Positions 38,201 to 50,460 of a stretch of DNA of 64,000 nucleotides are shown one piece after another; positions within the stretch are counted from its first letter, which is position 1, and each line of letters begins with the position of its first letter. The notes under the pieces are model-generated. The model ran no database searches. It was not told the origin of the DNA and saw only the letters and a list, made by a program, of their open reading frames with translations. This DNA is from Trochalopteron elliotii (Eukaryota; Chordata; Aves; Passeriformes; Leiothrichidae). Location of the stretch: positions 2,279,048 through 2,343,047 of the forward strand of contig JANPWX010000097.1 in assembly GCA_024734555.1 (NCBI GenBank), read 5' to 3'. A program made the position numbers and the translations under genes.

Positions 38201-41200
38201 GCTACTTTATTTGCAATGATGCTGTTTCATATCACTGAATCAATCAGAAAAAGTCTCTGTTCTATAACTATTTTTCCTAGCATTGGGCTTGGACATGTAA
38301 CAGGGCTGGAGGGAGAAAGTGATTGGCCCACTGCACCTCCAAGGGGCATGGGAAAGCCATGTCCAGCTCCCCCACCCCCTCATTCCCTTCCTGTGCCTTC
38401 AGCCTGCTCAGTTGTTCAACACAGAAATTCAAAATGAGAGACTTGTCTCCCAAAAATCACATGACACGCTCAAAAACAACCAAGTCTTCTGAATTAATAT
38501 TGCACTCTTTTCATGTGTCTTCCAGCTTTTCAGGCTATACTACATCTAATTCCTACTTTCAAAGCTTCTTCTAGAAGGGCAAATAAAAATTCTACTTTTT
38601 ATAAAGGTAAAGTCACGTTTCTAATGCATTAGCACAACTCTAGCTGCTGGGGTTTTAAAGACAGTGCTATAAAACACAATAATTAGCTGTAAGCACTCAG
38701 GTAAAGAGCTAAATTCCTCTCTTTCTGACTCAGAGCTGCAAATGTTTCTTATCCTTCATCTTTGGGAGCTGAATAGTAAAAATGAGTTTGTGAGCTCTGA
38801 ACACGTGCCAAGTAACCCTGGGTAGGGTGAGATGCAGAACGATTGCTCCCAGCACTAATAAGCAAACATCACTCCTCTTAAAGCCACTGCTTTACTAACA
38901 CCATTACTGGTACACACATATCTGACAGGAACATCACTTCAATAAAATAAAGGATACAAACTTATTCCTTAGCTTGGAATACCAAAGTCACAGATAAAAG
39001 GTTAGAGAGAGGGAATTAAAAATATGGGGAGAAAATACATGGATTGACATGACAGATAACAGGAACAGCAGGCTTAGTTTTGGTTTACATTCTGTTGAGA
39101 GATTTCAGAAACCCAGATACACCTGTCTGGAATCATTCTGGGTTCAATATATCCATTAGACAAAATAGATACACTCTTTAGGCCCAAGTGTGCTGGCAGG
39201 CAGTAATTTCCCTTTGTTCCTAAAACTTATGAACCATTCTTCTCCGTTTGGTTCAATTGTTTCAAGTGCAAAATTAGCACTTGAAGTTGTAATCAGTGTA
39301 TTTAAATAGCTATAATATGGTACTACTGGCTTCAGGTTGTTTTGGTTTTATTTTAATGGTAAATTCTTTTTAGATCATCCTTCAAATATCTATTAAGTTT
39401 TTTTATAGAGTGCTCTTTCCACTTCACAAGCAGTCAGAATTGGGGTACATCTACCTAAAATATGCTTAATAAACAAGAGATGGCTAGCTGCCTGTTTGGT
39501 CACATTTTATAAACCTCCAGCCATCCCATCCCAGTCCTCATACTGTCACATGCTCACAGAGCAGGGATCCTGCTCCTGCTGCACACAGCCACACAGCTGG
39601 AAATAGAGGAATTGCAACATCAGTCAGGTGCATGTCATCCTGCAGAAGGCTGGAAATATCAGCTCACATTTTGATTTCCCAGGGACCCAAGCAGGCCATG
39701 GGTAGGAGGCTTCCCAGGAGGACAGGTGAATGTATGGATGATCTCAGCATGGGCTGAGGGATCACTGCCTGCCTGAATCATGGGCTTACAGGTGATGTTC
39801 TGGAATATGCCAGCTGTCCCACAAGTGCTTCGGTGGGTGCAGTGTGAACACAGCCAAGAGGCCTCATGGAGCAAGAACTTCCTGCTGCTGCTGAACATGG
39901 AGCTTGAAGTCAGCTTTTAAGTCAGAACAGAGATATAGGAATGTGACTTCTACTGTCAAACACCACTGTAGTGGGAATAGGACTGAAAGATTTATGGTTT
40001 GTTTTCTGAAGTAAACTCCTTGTATGTGTTGATAGATTGCTTAACTTTGCCTAAACAATTCACATAGGGATGCACAAAACAATTTGAAAAATTTCTGGTG
40101 CAGAATAGCCTGCTGACCAACAGCATCGATTCAAAATGGGTAAGGAGAACAGGTGATAAAAGCTGCCTTTTTTCTTTCTTTCTATAGCATCCTCAGACAG
40201 AAATGCTTTTTTAAATTGCTTGCCCAAAATAGAATACCAAACAACATATGGTGCAAACGTCAATTACTTCTGATTCAAACTCACAAATGGTGCCATTCTA
40301 ATTACATGCAATACTAGTCTGAAAGGCATCTATTACAGAGGAAATGGAAGGATTACTTTAGTAGTCAGAAGGGATTAGTTTCTAGTTACCTTATAGCAGA
40401 TAATACTAAACCAAAATTAATAATGGATATGATTTTACAACTAATAAAAATTCCTCCTTAAGGACCGTAGGATACAGATAGCTGAGTTTTCAAACACAGC
40501 TGCTACAGCAAACAAACAAACAAGTCTGTGTAATGGTTAGTGTTGAAATTTGGGGATGCAGACTTCTTGTGTGGATGTATTTCTGTCACAGAAACAGAAG
40601 TCTGATGCCATTTTGAATCAGGAAAAAGCCACGTGAAGAAAAGGTAGGGGCTGGGGGCAGGGTAGGCAGGGAGAGAAAGAACTTTGCTGCCCTTAAGGGT
40701 AGAGTCAGCTTTGAAACAAGAGATCACTACAGCACACACTTAACGGAAGCCATGCCTAACAGCAAATGAACTTAAATTGCAACAGCAGCAACCTTAATGA
40801 AAAGCCTGTATTGGTTATGTCTCCCTCAGGCTTGTGTTTAAAACTATCCCAGTGAAGCAGCCACATGTGATTAGCAAACATGACACAGGCATAAAAGCAA
40901 GAGGATATCCTGGGTCAAAACAATTAAGCCAACATCTGCCTCAGAGATGATCATACAACCCGTTGGGAGAAGCAGTATAACAAACAGGAAAAATTTCTCT
41001 CTCTGCACCTTTCTGCCCCCAGCCTCTCCAGAATTTCCCAGCTTCTAACAACAAATAGCCAAATGACTGCCCAAAGTAGCAGGAGCTATGGCGTACACTG
41101 ATTTACTGAGTACTGCTAAACATTCTTAGAGGTACTTGCACCACATATATTTTAGGGACAGAATGTGCCATGTCACAAAATGTATAATGAAGCTCTCCTG

Positions 41201-42987
41201 GTGGGGAGGTTAGGAAAACCTGAAGTCTTCCAACAGGAGGTGTGTGTGATGGCAAAATTAAGAGGGAAAGCTGTAAAAAGCAACAATGAGGCTAGATGGC
41301 ATGGCATGGACTTAAGGAGGTGTTTGGTGACAGCTGCATCCCTTTGAAAACCCCACATTCATAAAAGACCATTTATCATCATAGTTGTGCACCATTACTG
41401 GCACTCAGTTTAAAAATATCTATCGCCACCAATAGGAAAATCGATCCAAGAGTTCAACACTATCAGATTAGCAGTACATAAACTTCAAATAAAAACTACA
41501 AGTGAGAAATACATATTACATTAAAATAAAAAACAATACCAAAACTTTAAAAGAACAAGCAAAGAGAGACCTCATTATCCTCAACTTAACATAGACACTC
41601 TTTAGCTTTGTCAGGTACATTAGCTGATACAAAATTATTGTATTGGGTATTAATTATGATTTCATGATATGTCCTTTTTAGGTTTCCCAGGATATTCTCA
41701 TGTTTATGGATAATACTGAAGAAAATCCCTCTGACAATATACATAGTAAGGTACTGTTTATACACCTTTCTTCCGGACAAAAAGACATAGTTCTGAAAAC
41801 ACCAGTGACTTCAATGAGTGAAGCATACAAAAGGAACATTTTAATGGCCTGCCATGCAAATTCAAATAACAACACTCAAACAGCCTTCAAAGAGTAAGAC
41901 ATTAGCTTTGCTCAAGAGTGTTCTACTCAAAAAATTTTGCATAGTTAAAGTATTCGATGAAATCATTCAAAAAAAGCATTGCCACACAAGTCATCTACCC
42001 AGTTAACATTACAGTACTCTATACTGAGTTCCTCTCTTAAAAATAAGCTGATGTGTGCAATGGATGTATGTTAGTTATAAAGCACATGATATAGGCAACT
42101 GTTATGAAAAAAATTGTTTTGCCTTACAGAAAATAAAGATTGGATGAAGGTTTATGATCAAGAAAATCTCTAGGCAAAATTAATTTTTAAAAAATGGTTA
42201 TATATTTAAACAGAGAAAAGCTCCAGTTCATTTATGAAGCAGCAATAAAATTGATGTAGTATACTTGAAGAAAGAAAATTAACTGTGAAATGCTGAAATC
42301 CAAAGAACCTGTTAGATATATTAGATACAGTGTTGGTATCTCAACAATGTTGATATATTATGCATTCTGATGGAGGCTTAAAAACCACTTATACCAAAAC
42401 AAATACTACACTTTTTAAAGCAAATATGTATAAAACCCTATGAGAATACTCACACAGTTAGGAACAGCATTTAAGAAAATTATCTAAGATGCAGTCTTAT
42501 AAAGATATTGAGACTTTCAAACTGGGGCAAATTTCCAAGGAGAAAAGAAGGGGACGCAAACACAACCAGACTGCAATTTTCTGTATTCTCCCTTGTGACC
42601 TTTTGCTTTTTAATGAACCTAAAATATAATATAGTTCTGTGACCTTATGCAGTCCCTATTTTTGCATTTGTATCGAAATATTATTCTAGGACAACAAAAT
42701 GGCAATTCTTATTTGGTATATTAAATTATTTTAAAATGCAGAAGAAAAGCTTCAAAATTAGTATGATGGAAAAGAAATTACTATATTCTGAGCATCTATA
42801 GTAATAGAAGACATTTAAATCAAGCAATCAATCCGTGAATAAATCAACAATATCTCAGCACTTATCAGTAAAGAACGTTTTTCCACTCATTGGGGAAAAG
42901 CTGTTTCTTCTGGCAGCTGAAGAGTTTAAGTGAGCCAATGAAGCACATTTGAAAATCATGAAGTAAAAGAGAATACTTACATTAACA
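35238..42987. other. Unique AT-rich sequence with three unassigned GC-richer patches
   Basis: No gene is recognised. GC-richer patches lie at about 36,050-36,260, 38,270-38,440 and 39,480-39,900. Each carries overlapping frames of 63-96 codons on both strands without known motifs, consistent with chance. Simple sequence is limited to short A and T runs (an A10 run near 36,582) and a (CAAA)3 stretch near 40,508-40,520. Minor AT-rich inverted words occur near 42,310-42,360. Confidence 0.5.
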
Positions 42988-43127
42988 GTGTCACAGAATA
43001 TTCTGACTTGGAAGGGACCCACAAGGATCCTCAAGCCCAAACTGTAAGTGAACGTCCCACACAGGGATCAAAGCCACAACCTTGGTGTTATTAGCACCAG
43101 GCTCTGAGCTCATCCCAGTGGCATTAT
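42988..43127 (-). mobile_element. tRNA-Ile-derived SINE with CR1-like tail (TguSINE1-like)
   Basis: On the minus strand the element starts with a decayed tRNA-Ile-like head at about 43,050-43,125 and ends with a CR1-type 3' tail at about 42,988-43,048. The head keeps the anticodon arm (ggtgctaataacacc), with the AAT anticodon complementary to 43,090-43,092, and part of the B-box/T-arm region (the reverse of gggatcaaagcc). The tail, seen on plus as 'tcacagaatattctgacttg' then gaagggacccacaagg, is the shared 3' end that CR1 reverse transcriptase recognises. This head-tail combination is known from the passerine SINE TguSINE1. The acceptor-stem and D-arm end is too diverged to place exactly. It is not a functional tRNA: the cloverleaf is broken and the sequence continues into the LINE tail. 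Confidence 0.85.
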
Positions 43128-43712
43128 CTCTTCACATATGCTTGAAAGGTTTACTTAGCACAGAGCATTTGGCTGAAATGTACAAGGTAAAAGAGAAAAT
43201 GCAGAAAAGGTTTTTACATAGAGGTGTTTGGGTTATTTAAATAAGTATATGGATATTTGTTATCATGTGTGTTTATTCCAATAACACAAATCAGAAATAC
43301 AAGAAATATCTACCTCTTCCTAAAAGCTCTCTACTGTTGGAACCTCAAATCCACTTTTTCTCTTGAGAGCTGAAATATCTGTTAGTCAAGCATCATATTC
43401 CTCACCATTTAAACAGCACTCTGATAACATAAAGCTTTTCAATGAGATTGAAACAACAAAAGCAGAACTACTTTATTCTAGGTGCATGTGAAGTAAGTAG
43501 GAACATAAAAGTTCATGTCCACACAGTACGCAGCTGGCACAGGTTGAGAAAAAAAAATGAAAGAAGAGCATGGAAAACAAATATCAAAGTCAGACATGGA
43601 GAGTGTAATTTCCCAAAAGCAATGCACCAGGCTCCAAAGCACTTTTTCCTTGTGAAGGAAGAGTATAGCAATTCCAGAAACAAGAGTTTCCTCTACAAAT
43701 GAAGAAAATTAT

Positions 43713-43735
43713 GGAGGGGGGAGGGGGCAGGGGGG
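43713..43735 (+). other. G-rich tract, likely G-quadruplex former
   Basis: The plus strand carries runs of 2, 6, 5 and 6 G (43,713-14, 43,716-21, 43,723-27, 43,730-35) separated by single A or CA spacers. Such spacing can fold as a quadruplex with very short loops, at least with two tetrads. The flanks are ordinary AT-rich sequence. No gene start is seen beside it, so a promoter role is not supported. Confidence 0.6.
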
Positions 43736-44625
43736 AGAAGAAAACCGTGCACAGCTCTTAGCTAGTACTCGGTCCTATAAACTGGCAAGAGGAGCAGTTC
43801 TGGAACTTCTCTCATCACTGTTCTGGGAAGTGAGATCACATCCATGAAGCTTGCAAATAAAATTATGAATGAGTACAAAATTCAATAAAATAAATAAAGG
43901 CTCTTGAAAGAGCATTTTCCTTTGTTATAAATAAAAAAATCCTCCAATTTACACTTTACATTTGCTGGCTACTAAATCTGTTTACAGAACAGTCTACCTA
44001 AGCAATACTTTCATTTCTCTATGGTTGTAGCATTGCAGTATTATGTAAATAACAGCTTTTTCACAAGTGAATCTCATGGCACACTTCAATCACATTTCAT
44101 TCACTGTACATTATCTCTCTAATGGCCTAGACCCCCAGATGCAGAGCATCAGTGTCATGCTTTTGGTTTATGCAAACTGAAGATTGTTCATACATGAACA
44201 TTTTCACTCCATCTGCTGCACTGCCATTTCTTAAAAGGAAAATCATAGCATTCTTGACCTTCTCACAAACTACTCAGATCAGTAACTGAGAAATTTATTT
44301 TAAAATGAGCCCATAAGGAGAATTCAGGGAATGAACAAGTAAATTCACATCATTATGTGCACGAACAAGCTAGGCATCAATCTACATGCTCCATTTTACA
44401 CAATACAAATTAGCTGCAAAGAAAAGGAGACCAAGGCATAGAAGTTACAATGGGACAGTTCTGCCTATATTAGTATATAGAAAACAAACTATCATCTCAT
44501 TGCTACAAAAGGCAGGGATGCACTAATGACAACAAAGAATTAGTTTCCTGAGATTAGGAAACAGCCATTCATCTGCTCCCATCTCTATGCCTGCACTACT
44601 ATTCTATTTGAAAGCAGTAATGGGG

Positions 44626-44892
44626 TCATGAAGCAAATTCTGACATCACCCACAAAAATTCATGTTGGTTTAGATCACCCAGCAATTTGGGTGCACCTGT
44701 AGCATACTCCTGCAGAAGAAACTGAATTGTAATCTCTTCTCCAACTGGAAACAAAACATGTTTCAATCCCAAAGGGGAATATGAGTATTTGAGTAAGTGT
44801 CTGGCCATTTGGACCACACTGAAGCTGTCGATTTCTTTAAATACTTGTCTCAAACTACCTAAAAAGGGATATAAAACCAAAACAGCCACCAC
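44626..44892 (-). other. Unassigned minus-strand open frame, 88 codons
   Basis: The translation includes FKEIDSFSVVQMARHLLKYS and ends EFLWVMSEFAS. Unlike most frames here, it lacks long stretches of a single residue class. No family is recognised, no splice sites are clear at the ends, and there is no neighbouring coding sequence. It may be chance, a fragment of an old mobile element, or a decayed exon. Confidence 0.12.
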
Positions 44893-45462
44893 TGCAAGAT
44901 CTGAACACAGTTTCTTTCAAAGATTTAGCTGTAATATCTATTATTAACACTATCTGAGAAGGTGTCTAGAAATGAATCAGGTAGGAAGATAGTGTCTTTT
45001 ATGATGGTATCTGATATTAAGCCCAAACCAAGGGCTGGTAAATAGTGCAACAACTAAAAGGCCATTTATCATGGCCATCCTCTTAAACTAATATGAATTA
45101 GTCTTCCTTGCACACATTTTACCTGCTATCTGTAATAGCCATTTAGATTCCTGGAAGTTTACTCAGCAAATATTTAATGTTATCAGTCATCATTAAGCAG
45201 TTCAAACAGTTACATTAACCTTGTACATCAGGTCAGCACTTACTCAGAAAGCTTGTCATCATATCTGATTGTTAATACCTCAAAACCTTAATAACATCTC
45301 TATACATCACAAGCCCAGGGTCAGGGAGTTAATAACACGTATTAGCCACATTCTCAACCAGGCAGCTGGGAGAGAACTAGGGTAATGGAGAGCATTAGAG
45401 CAAGAGAGTGTTCCAATAAGTGAAATTAAGGGTGAAGCAGACTATGGGAGAAGCATAAAGGC

Positions 45463-45760
45463 CATTTAAGGGCCAGCAGCCAAGCCCCACACAGACACTC
45501 ACTCACTCCCCCACCAGTGGAAGAGTAAAAACATCACTTTGGTCAGTTTGGGTAAGCTGTCTTGGTTGTGTCTCCTCCCAACCTCCCATTCAGCCCCAGC
45601 TTCCTCATCAGTGTGGCAATAAGAACAGCAGAAAAGGCCTTGGCTCTGTGCAAGCCCTGCTCTGCAATAACAAAAACCTCTCTATATTATCGATTCTGTG
45701 TTCAGCACAAATTCAAGACACTGCCCTGAAGTAGCACAGCATCAGAACTATCACTGCTGA
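45463..45760 (-). mobile_element. Solo LTR, avian ERVL type, minus strand, internally deleted
   Basis: Seen on plus, the order is the reverse complement of a bird ERVL-type LTR. The 3' end comes first: a decayed ttaaacc-like start, then 'agccaagccccacacagaca' and 'ctcactcactccc' at about 45,477-45,511. Then comes 'tttggtcagtttgggtaagc' at about 45,538-45,560 with tgtctcctcccaacc, then 'gcagaaaaggccttggctct' at about 45,629-45,648, 'gcaataacaaaaacctctc' at about 45,663-45,682, and 'gttcagcacaaattcaaga' near 45,700. The family has a stretch with the TATA region and polyadenylation signal between the GA-rich block and the 'ggccagtttggg' block. Here the two meet at about 45,530-45,540, so that part is deleted and the LTR has lost its core promoter. 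The outer 5' end (high coordinates) is too diverged to place. Confidence 0.85.
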
Positions 45761-47191
45761 GATGCATAAGACATTTTACCTACATGAACCTCAACAGCAA
45801 AACAAAAGAGGCAAGTTAGAGTTATGAGGACGTGGGTGGACAGGTGATCTTTGGACTAGACTGAAAATGCTGCAATCCTATGTGTTTGGGGTCATATTCT
45901 GACCCTCTGTTTTACCACCAGCTAATACTTTGAACATGAATATCTAAATTCATAGGAATATCTGGCCATAATTTTTCAGCTTCTGAGGCTCATATACTTT
46001 AACAATATCTGTAGGTTATTGTGGATTTTCCATATGCACTGCATTTTGCTATCCAGTTTCAAAGTTCCCCACCCTGCCTCACTATTAAAAGTATTGAGAA
46101 TCATGGAAAAGTGTTGAGTATTCTTCCACTAAAACTGAGGTTTAGTCACTTAATAAAGAAAACCTAAGCACTTCCCACTGTCTTTCTTCCATATCATGAC
46201 ACTTGCTTTTGATCTTTGTTTTCACACATTGCCATCCATCAATAGGTCTCCAAAAACGTCACATCTCAGAATGAATCGTGAAATTGGAATCTTTTTTGGA
46301 TGATAAAATATGGAATGTCTCCAACATAAATAAAAGAAAAAGCAGTTTTGAAAGCTACCAGACAGAAATAATTGATGCACGTATAGATGTAAGAACCACA
46401 TTCATTCTTAGGTTTTGAAAGACAATACAATCCCATAAATCTGAGCAATGTCATTTCTTGTTCTACATTCCATGGCTGTAGAACTCAGTGATCACTTATT
46501 AGAAAGAGGAACCTGCATCACTAGTTTCACGTAAAAACGTGACCAAGCTCCTAGACCATAAGAAATGTCTGCTGTGCAAACATTCTTCCCCATACTGTTG
46601 AACTCTAGTGCAGCAAACAAAATAGAACCAAATCAAAAGTCCTTCATTCCTGCTAATCAAAACTTGCAACAGGGCTAGCTGCTTTCCAGGTAAACATCAA
46701 CCACCACTTACAGAAGGAGAAAATCAGGAACTAATCAAGATTCACCAAGTTAATATTAAAATTTTGATAAGACTAAATAGACTAATAATTTGGAGGCTTT
46801 TTTCTGTTGTTGATTTGGACATTTGCCTTAAGCTCTCTTGACAAGTCTCAAATGGGCAGTGATTAATAGCCATGGCCTTTTCTCACAGATCAGTTTTTGC
46901 CATAAACAAAGTCCTTGAATCAGGTTATTTGGTGACCTACGTGAGTCATTGCAAATTATTCATACATACAAGAACAGTCCTTTATTTTGTAGGTGCTGCT
47001 TTTAACTTTTTTAAGATATCTTACTGAGTTTGATGTCATATTTAGATAGCAATTGCTTTCATTTGAATAAGGGCTTTTGTCTCTAAGCACAAGGTTTATT
47101 TTCATCTAGATTAATATATTCTAGGTTAAACCATCAAAGGTCCAGAATGAAACCAAGAAAGCAACAATGAAGATAAAGGACCATCTAAATG
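45761..47191. other. Unique AT-rich non-coding sequence
   Basis: No gene or repeat is recognised. The stretch just before the A47 run has no AATAAA at the spacing expected of a retrocopied mRNA 3' end and no open frame of note. Confidence 0.5.

Positions 47192-47238
<47 letters not shown>
47192..47238 (+). repeat. Pure A47 homopolymer
   Basis: Forty-seven uninterrupted A residues lie between a G at 47,191 and a T at 47,239. It is by far the longest homopolymer in the window. A retrocopy tail would be expected to follow transcript-derived sequence and be followed by a target-site duplication; neither was found by eye. An expanded A tract, a young insertion tail, or an error in base calling or assembly remain possible. 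Confidence 0.95.
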
Positions 47239-47240
<2 letters not shown>

Positions 47241-50200
47241 GAGCCAAGTCCTTTAGAAGTTCCCCTTATCACTGTCAGGATTGTCATAAACAATGCTGCA
47301 TCAATTCATTTTAGTATCAATGCTGGATTTTTCTTCCCCCTCCCTAAAAGCAGCTAAAGCATCCAATGCCCACTGTCCCTGTTGATGAGGCAGCCAGGTG
47401 GATTTAATAGCACACCATCTGTCTGTCTGAACAAGTTGTAGTGGCAGTGCTGCAAAAGCTTAGAAGGTCTGCAAAGACTGCAGTGCTTCACGGGGTAAAT
47501 GCTCACTCATTGCTGCACAGAGTAAATAAAAGCCTCTGAAGCTAAACTGTAAAAAACTCTGACTTTCAATTCAATTATATTCCTAATGAAGCATGTGATA
47601 TTTTAACTCTAAGGACACTTTCCCCATATTTACCCCCCTTCATTTTTCTGTGTCACACATTCAAGACTACTCTGAAGTACATTTCCATCTTTTAAAAACA
47701 ATACTATTAAACCTAGAGACTGGTGAAGGAAGAATGACATGCATGTAACAAGAGCAGCTTGTCTAGGCATAACAGGCATCTTTTAATTCCTTGCTAAGCT
47801 GAGGGTTTGCATTTTTCAGCTTGCTTGTCTTAAGAAAGACTTACAAGTGGCAGGGATGGAAAAGAAAACAGAAGGAATGAGAAGAAACCATGTTAGGTCA
47901 AGTGATCCTTTGACTGGGGAGAGCATTCTTATCTTTCGTAGCTTTGGTAAGGAGCATTAAGCCTGACATAAATAACCCCAGAACACAACTCAAAGAAATG
48001 TGATGAATATGCAGGTGTTAATTTGCTTTTGCCCCAGCAAGTCAGGAACTTTCCTGCTTTCAATGTCTCCATGACCTAAACAAACCTGTGTTTTTAGATT
48101 TGGAAAAACACATTTGTCTTTGCACCATCCAATCTAATCTTGAACAAACACAGAGCAGAAGACAAGAGGATGACAGGGACACTTCTAAATTTGAAGACAC
48201 TCCTATTTCGGTCAAATAGAAGAAAGGTATATGCAATGCAGTGTCCTAAAAATTTTAGTGGGCTACAAGCAATGCTGCAAGGCTGAACATCATGCTTTTG
48301 ACTACACTCCACATACTGATTTTGGTGCCATCCTGAAGGATTATCCACAATCACATAGATTAGTGGGGGCTTAAAAGGAATTAGAAAATTTTGTATGTTT
48401 TTGTACTCATCCTTCATTCAATTCAGTTAATGTGAAACATTATCCCATTGCTGACCTCCAAGTAACTGTCTACCACTATGGGTCACTTGCAGTTTATATT
48501 TCATTTGCATATTTGCAAAGGTGATTAAACTTTCACCAGTAATAAAAGGTCAAAATCTGCTTTATTTGGAGAGTCTTGTCAAACAGGCAGACTTGATTAT
48601 TTTATCTTATCACACGTAAAGTTACAACAATAACACCAAATATACTTCTTACCAAAGTAATGTGGTATTTCTAATTTTATTAGTCTCAGTCTAACAGATC
48701 CTTGGAAGCCTAGAAATTTCATCACAAGCATTCTTCCCCCATCTATAAAATTACTTTGAGTTACAAGACAGAACACCTTTTTTTTCTTTCTGCCTTCATA
48801 TGCCATTCATTGAGAATGTAAGAGGAAAATTAAACTTGCTCATCTGTAAATACCAGCTCTCAAATCGGCTTGTAGGATTCCAAACCAAAGTTCTTAATTA
48901 AAGATATGCTTATAAAGATCCTTATACAGTGACGCAGGTTGGGAGCTTGTAAAGCAATAGCAAGCAAAAGCATTGGCTTCCCTTCACCATTCACATCCTG
49001 CCTGGTCATATGTCCCTGAGAAAGGAGAGCTCCCAGGATGCTACAAAAACAGCTTCCACCTGAGCCTGATTCCTCACAGCAGCTTACAGATGCTCCCTCC
49101 TACCTTCCATTTTCATTTTCCCCAAAACAGACATCCATCCCTGCTTAAGTCACCCTGTCTTCTTTTCCCAGCTCAGTCCTCTGAAGACTGTTGCTGAGGT
49201 CTTTCCTTTGCACCTTTTCTTCCCCCTCTTACGTCTCTCTGAATGGATATTTACTGTCAGCCACCTGTGTCTCTGATGGCTCTTCTGCCTTGTTTTCACT
49301 GTCTGCTCCTAGTCCTCCTCTCTAACAGCCCATAAACTAATTTCTATAAACTGAAGCTGTTTCTGGCCTGAAAGGGGAGGTCTCTCCTGTTACTCCCTGG
49401 CAAGCATGAAAGAGAATCATTAGCCAGGTTTGAGGAGACCAGTTTTCTCAGCTGCCTCAGGCCATGGTGCCCCATGCTGCCATGGAAACAATGGACAAAA
49501 CCAGGAGTGGGGCATATTTTATTGAGCAGGCTGTCTGCATTTTGCACCTTTTCTGTCCATGAGACTGGTTGCTAGTGCAGCCTTAGTAGCTTTGGAGCTG
49601 TTTGAGGGGAACATCTGTTATGCTTTTTTAACTTCTCTCCTGAAGATCAGCACCAAACCACAGAGCAGCTTTGATATTCCCATACACACACACAGCATAA
49701 CAAGCAACTACTCATCGTTACTGCTGATATGGAATAAGCAGTTGGATCAGTTGTTAACATGAATATTAACAAGAGATCACTTTTCCACCAGCATACCAGA
49801 AACAACATGCTGCTTCAGGCCCAAGAACCCCATCCACCTGGATCAGAAGCTGAAACCAGAATGCTGGAGTCTAACAGGAGGGCTGGTAAAATCCTCATGA
49901 TAAGCTGCTGCTGCCAAGTCACAAAAGGAGCCTGGGTAAAGTTTTCATCAGGGACTATGACTGTATATTTGCTTCCTAATTTTCTCCATGGTAGCTATAA
50001 GTTTGAGATTTTATTACAACACTGCATCTATATTCTACTGCAAAAAAGATTATCTGAAAACACCAGTGCTCAACAACTTTCTGCCATATTTTCCCATTTT
50101 ATTTCCCTAACATCATGATCATGCAAAACCAATATTAAAAGAAAACTTTAGATTTTGAATTCTGGGCATGAAATAATGGAAGGGCTTAACTTTCTAGTTC

Positions 50201-50460
50201 TTCCTTACCAATTTTTGTACATAGCAGACTGAAAAAGAAAGTCTGGAAATACCTTACTAATTTAACTGGGTTTTTTTGTTCTATGTCCATCAATATAGAC
50301 CAGTGTTACTCAATTCAGGAACCAACTTCTCAGGCAGGAGGAGAAAAATTACTAAAAGGTCCTAACCTTTTTTCTTTACTTTCTTTTACACTAAGTAACT
50401 ACATAGCCTTAATAAGGTAAGTTTGGTTTCCCTTGTGTTAACCTCTCTGTTCTATATTAC
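47239..50460. other. Unique sequence; pyrimidine-rich segment near 49 kb
   Basis: No gene is recognised. The segment at about 48,975-49,330 is C/T-rich on the plus strand with a 74-codon frame lacking motifs. The segment 49,344-49,547 has an unassigned 67-codon minus frame. A plus-strand frame of 119 codons at 49,759-50,118 also shows no domain. A short (AC)n run lies near 49,682-49,693. Confidence 0.5.

Larger units (their letters stand above)
43128..45462. other. Unique AT-rich sequence with a G-rich tract
   Basis: No gene is recognised. An 86-codon plus-strand frame (43,442-43,702) is rich in lysine and arginine through A-rich codons and has no motif. A minus-strand frame at 44,626-44,892 (88 codons) has a protein-like mix of residues but matches no family I know. 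The G-rich tract at 43,713 is listed separately. Confidence 0.5.

Noticed and set aside
43050..43125. tRNA-Ile gene
   Set aside because: The cloverleaf is broken at the D-arm and acceptor end, and the sequence continues into a CR1 tail, so it is a SINE head and not a tRNA gene.
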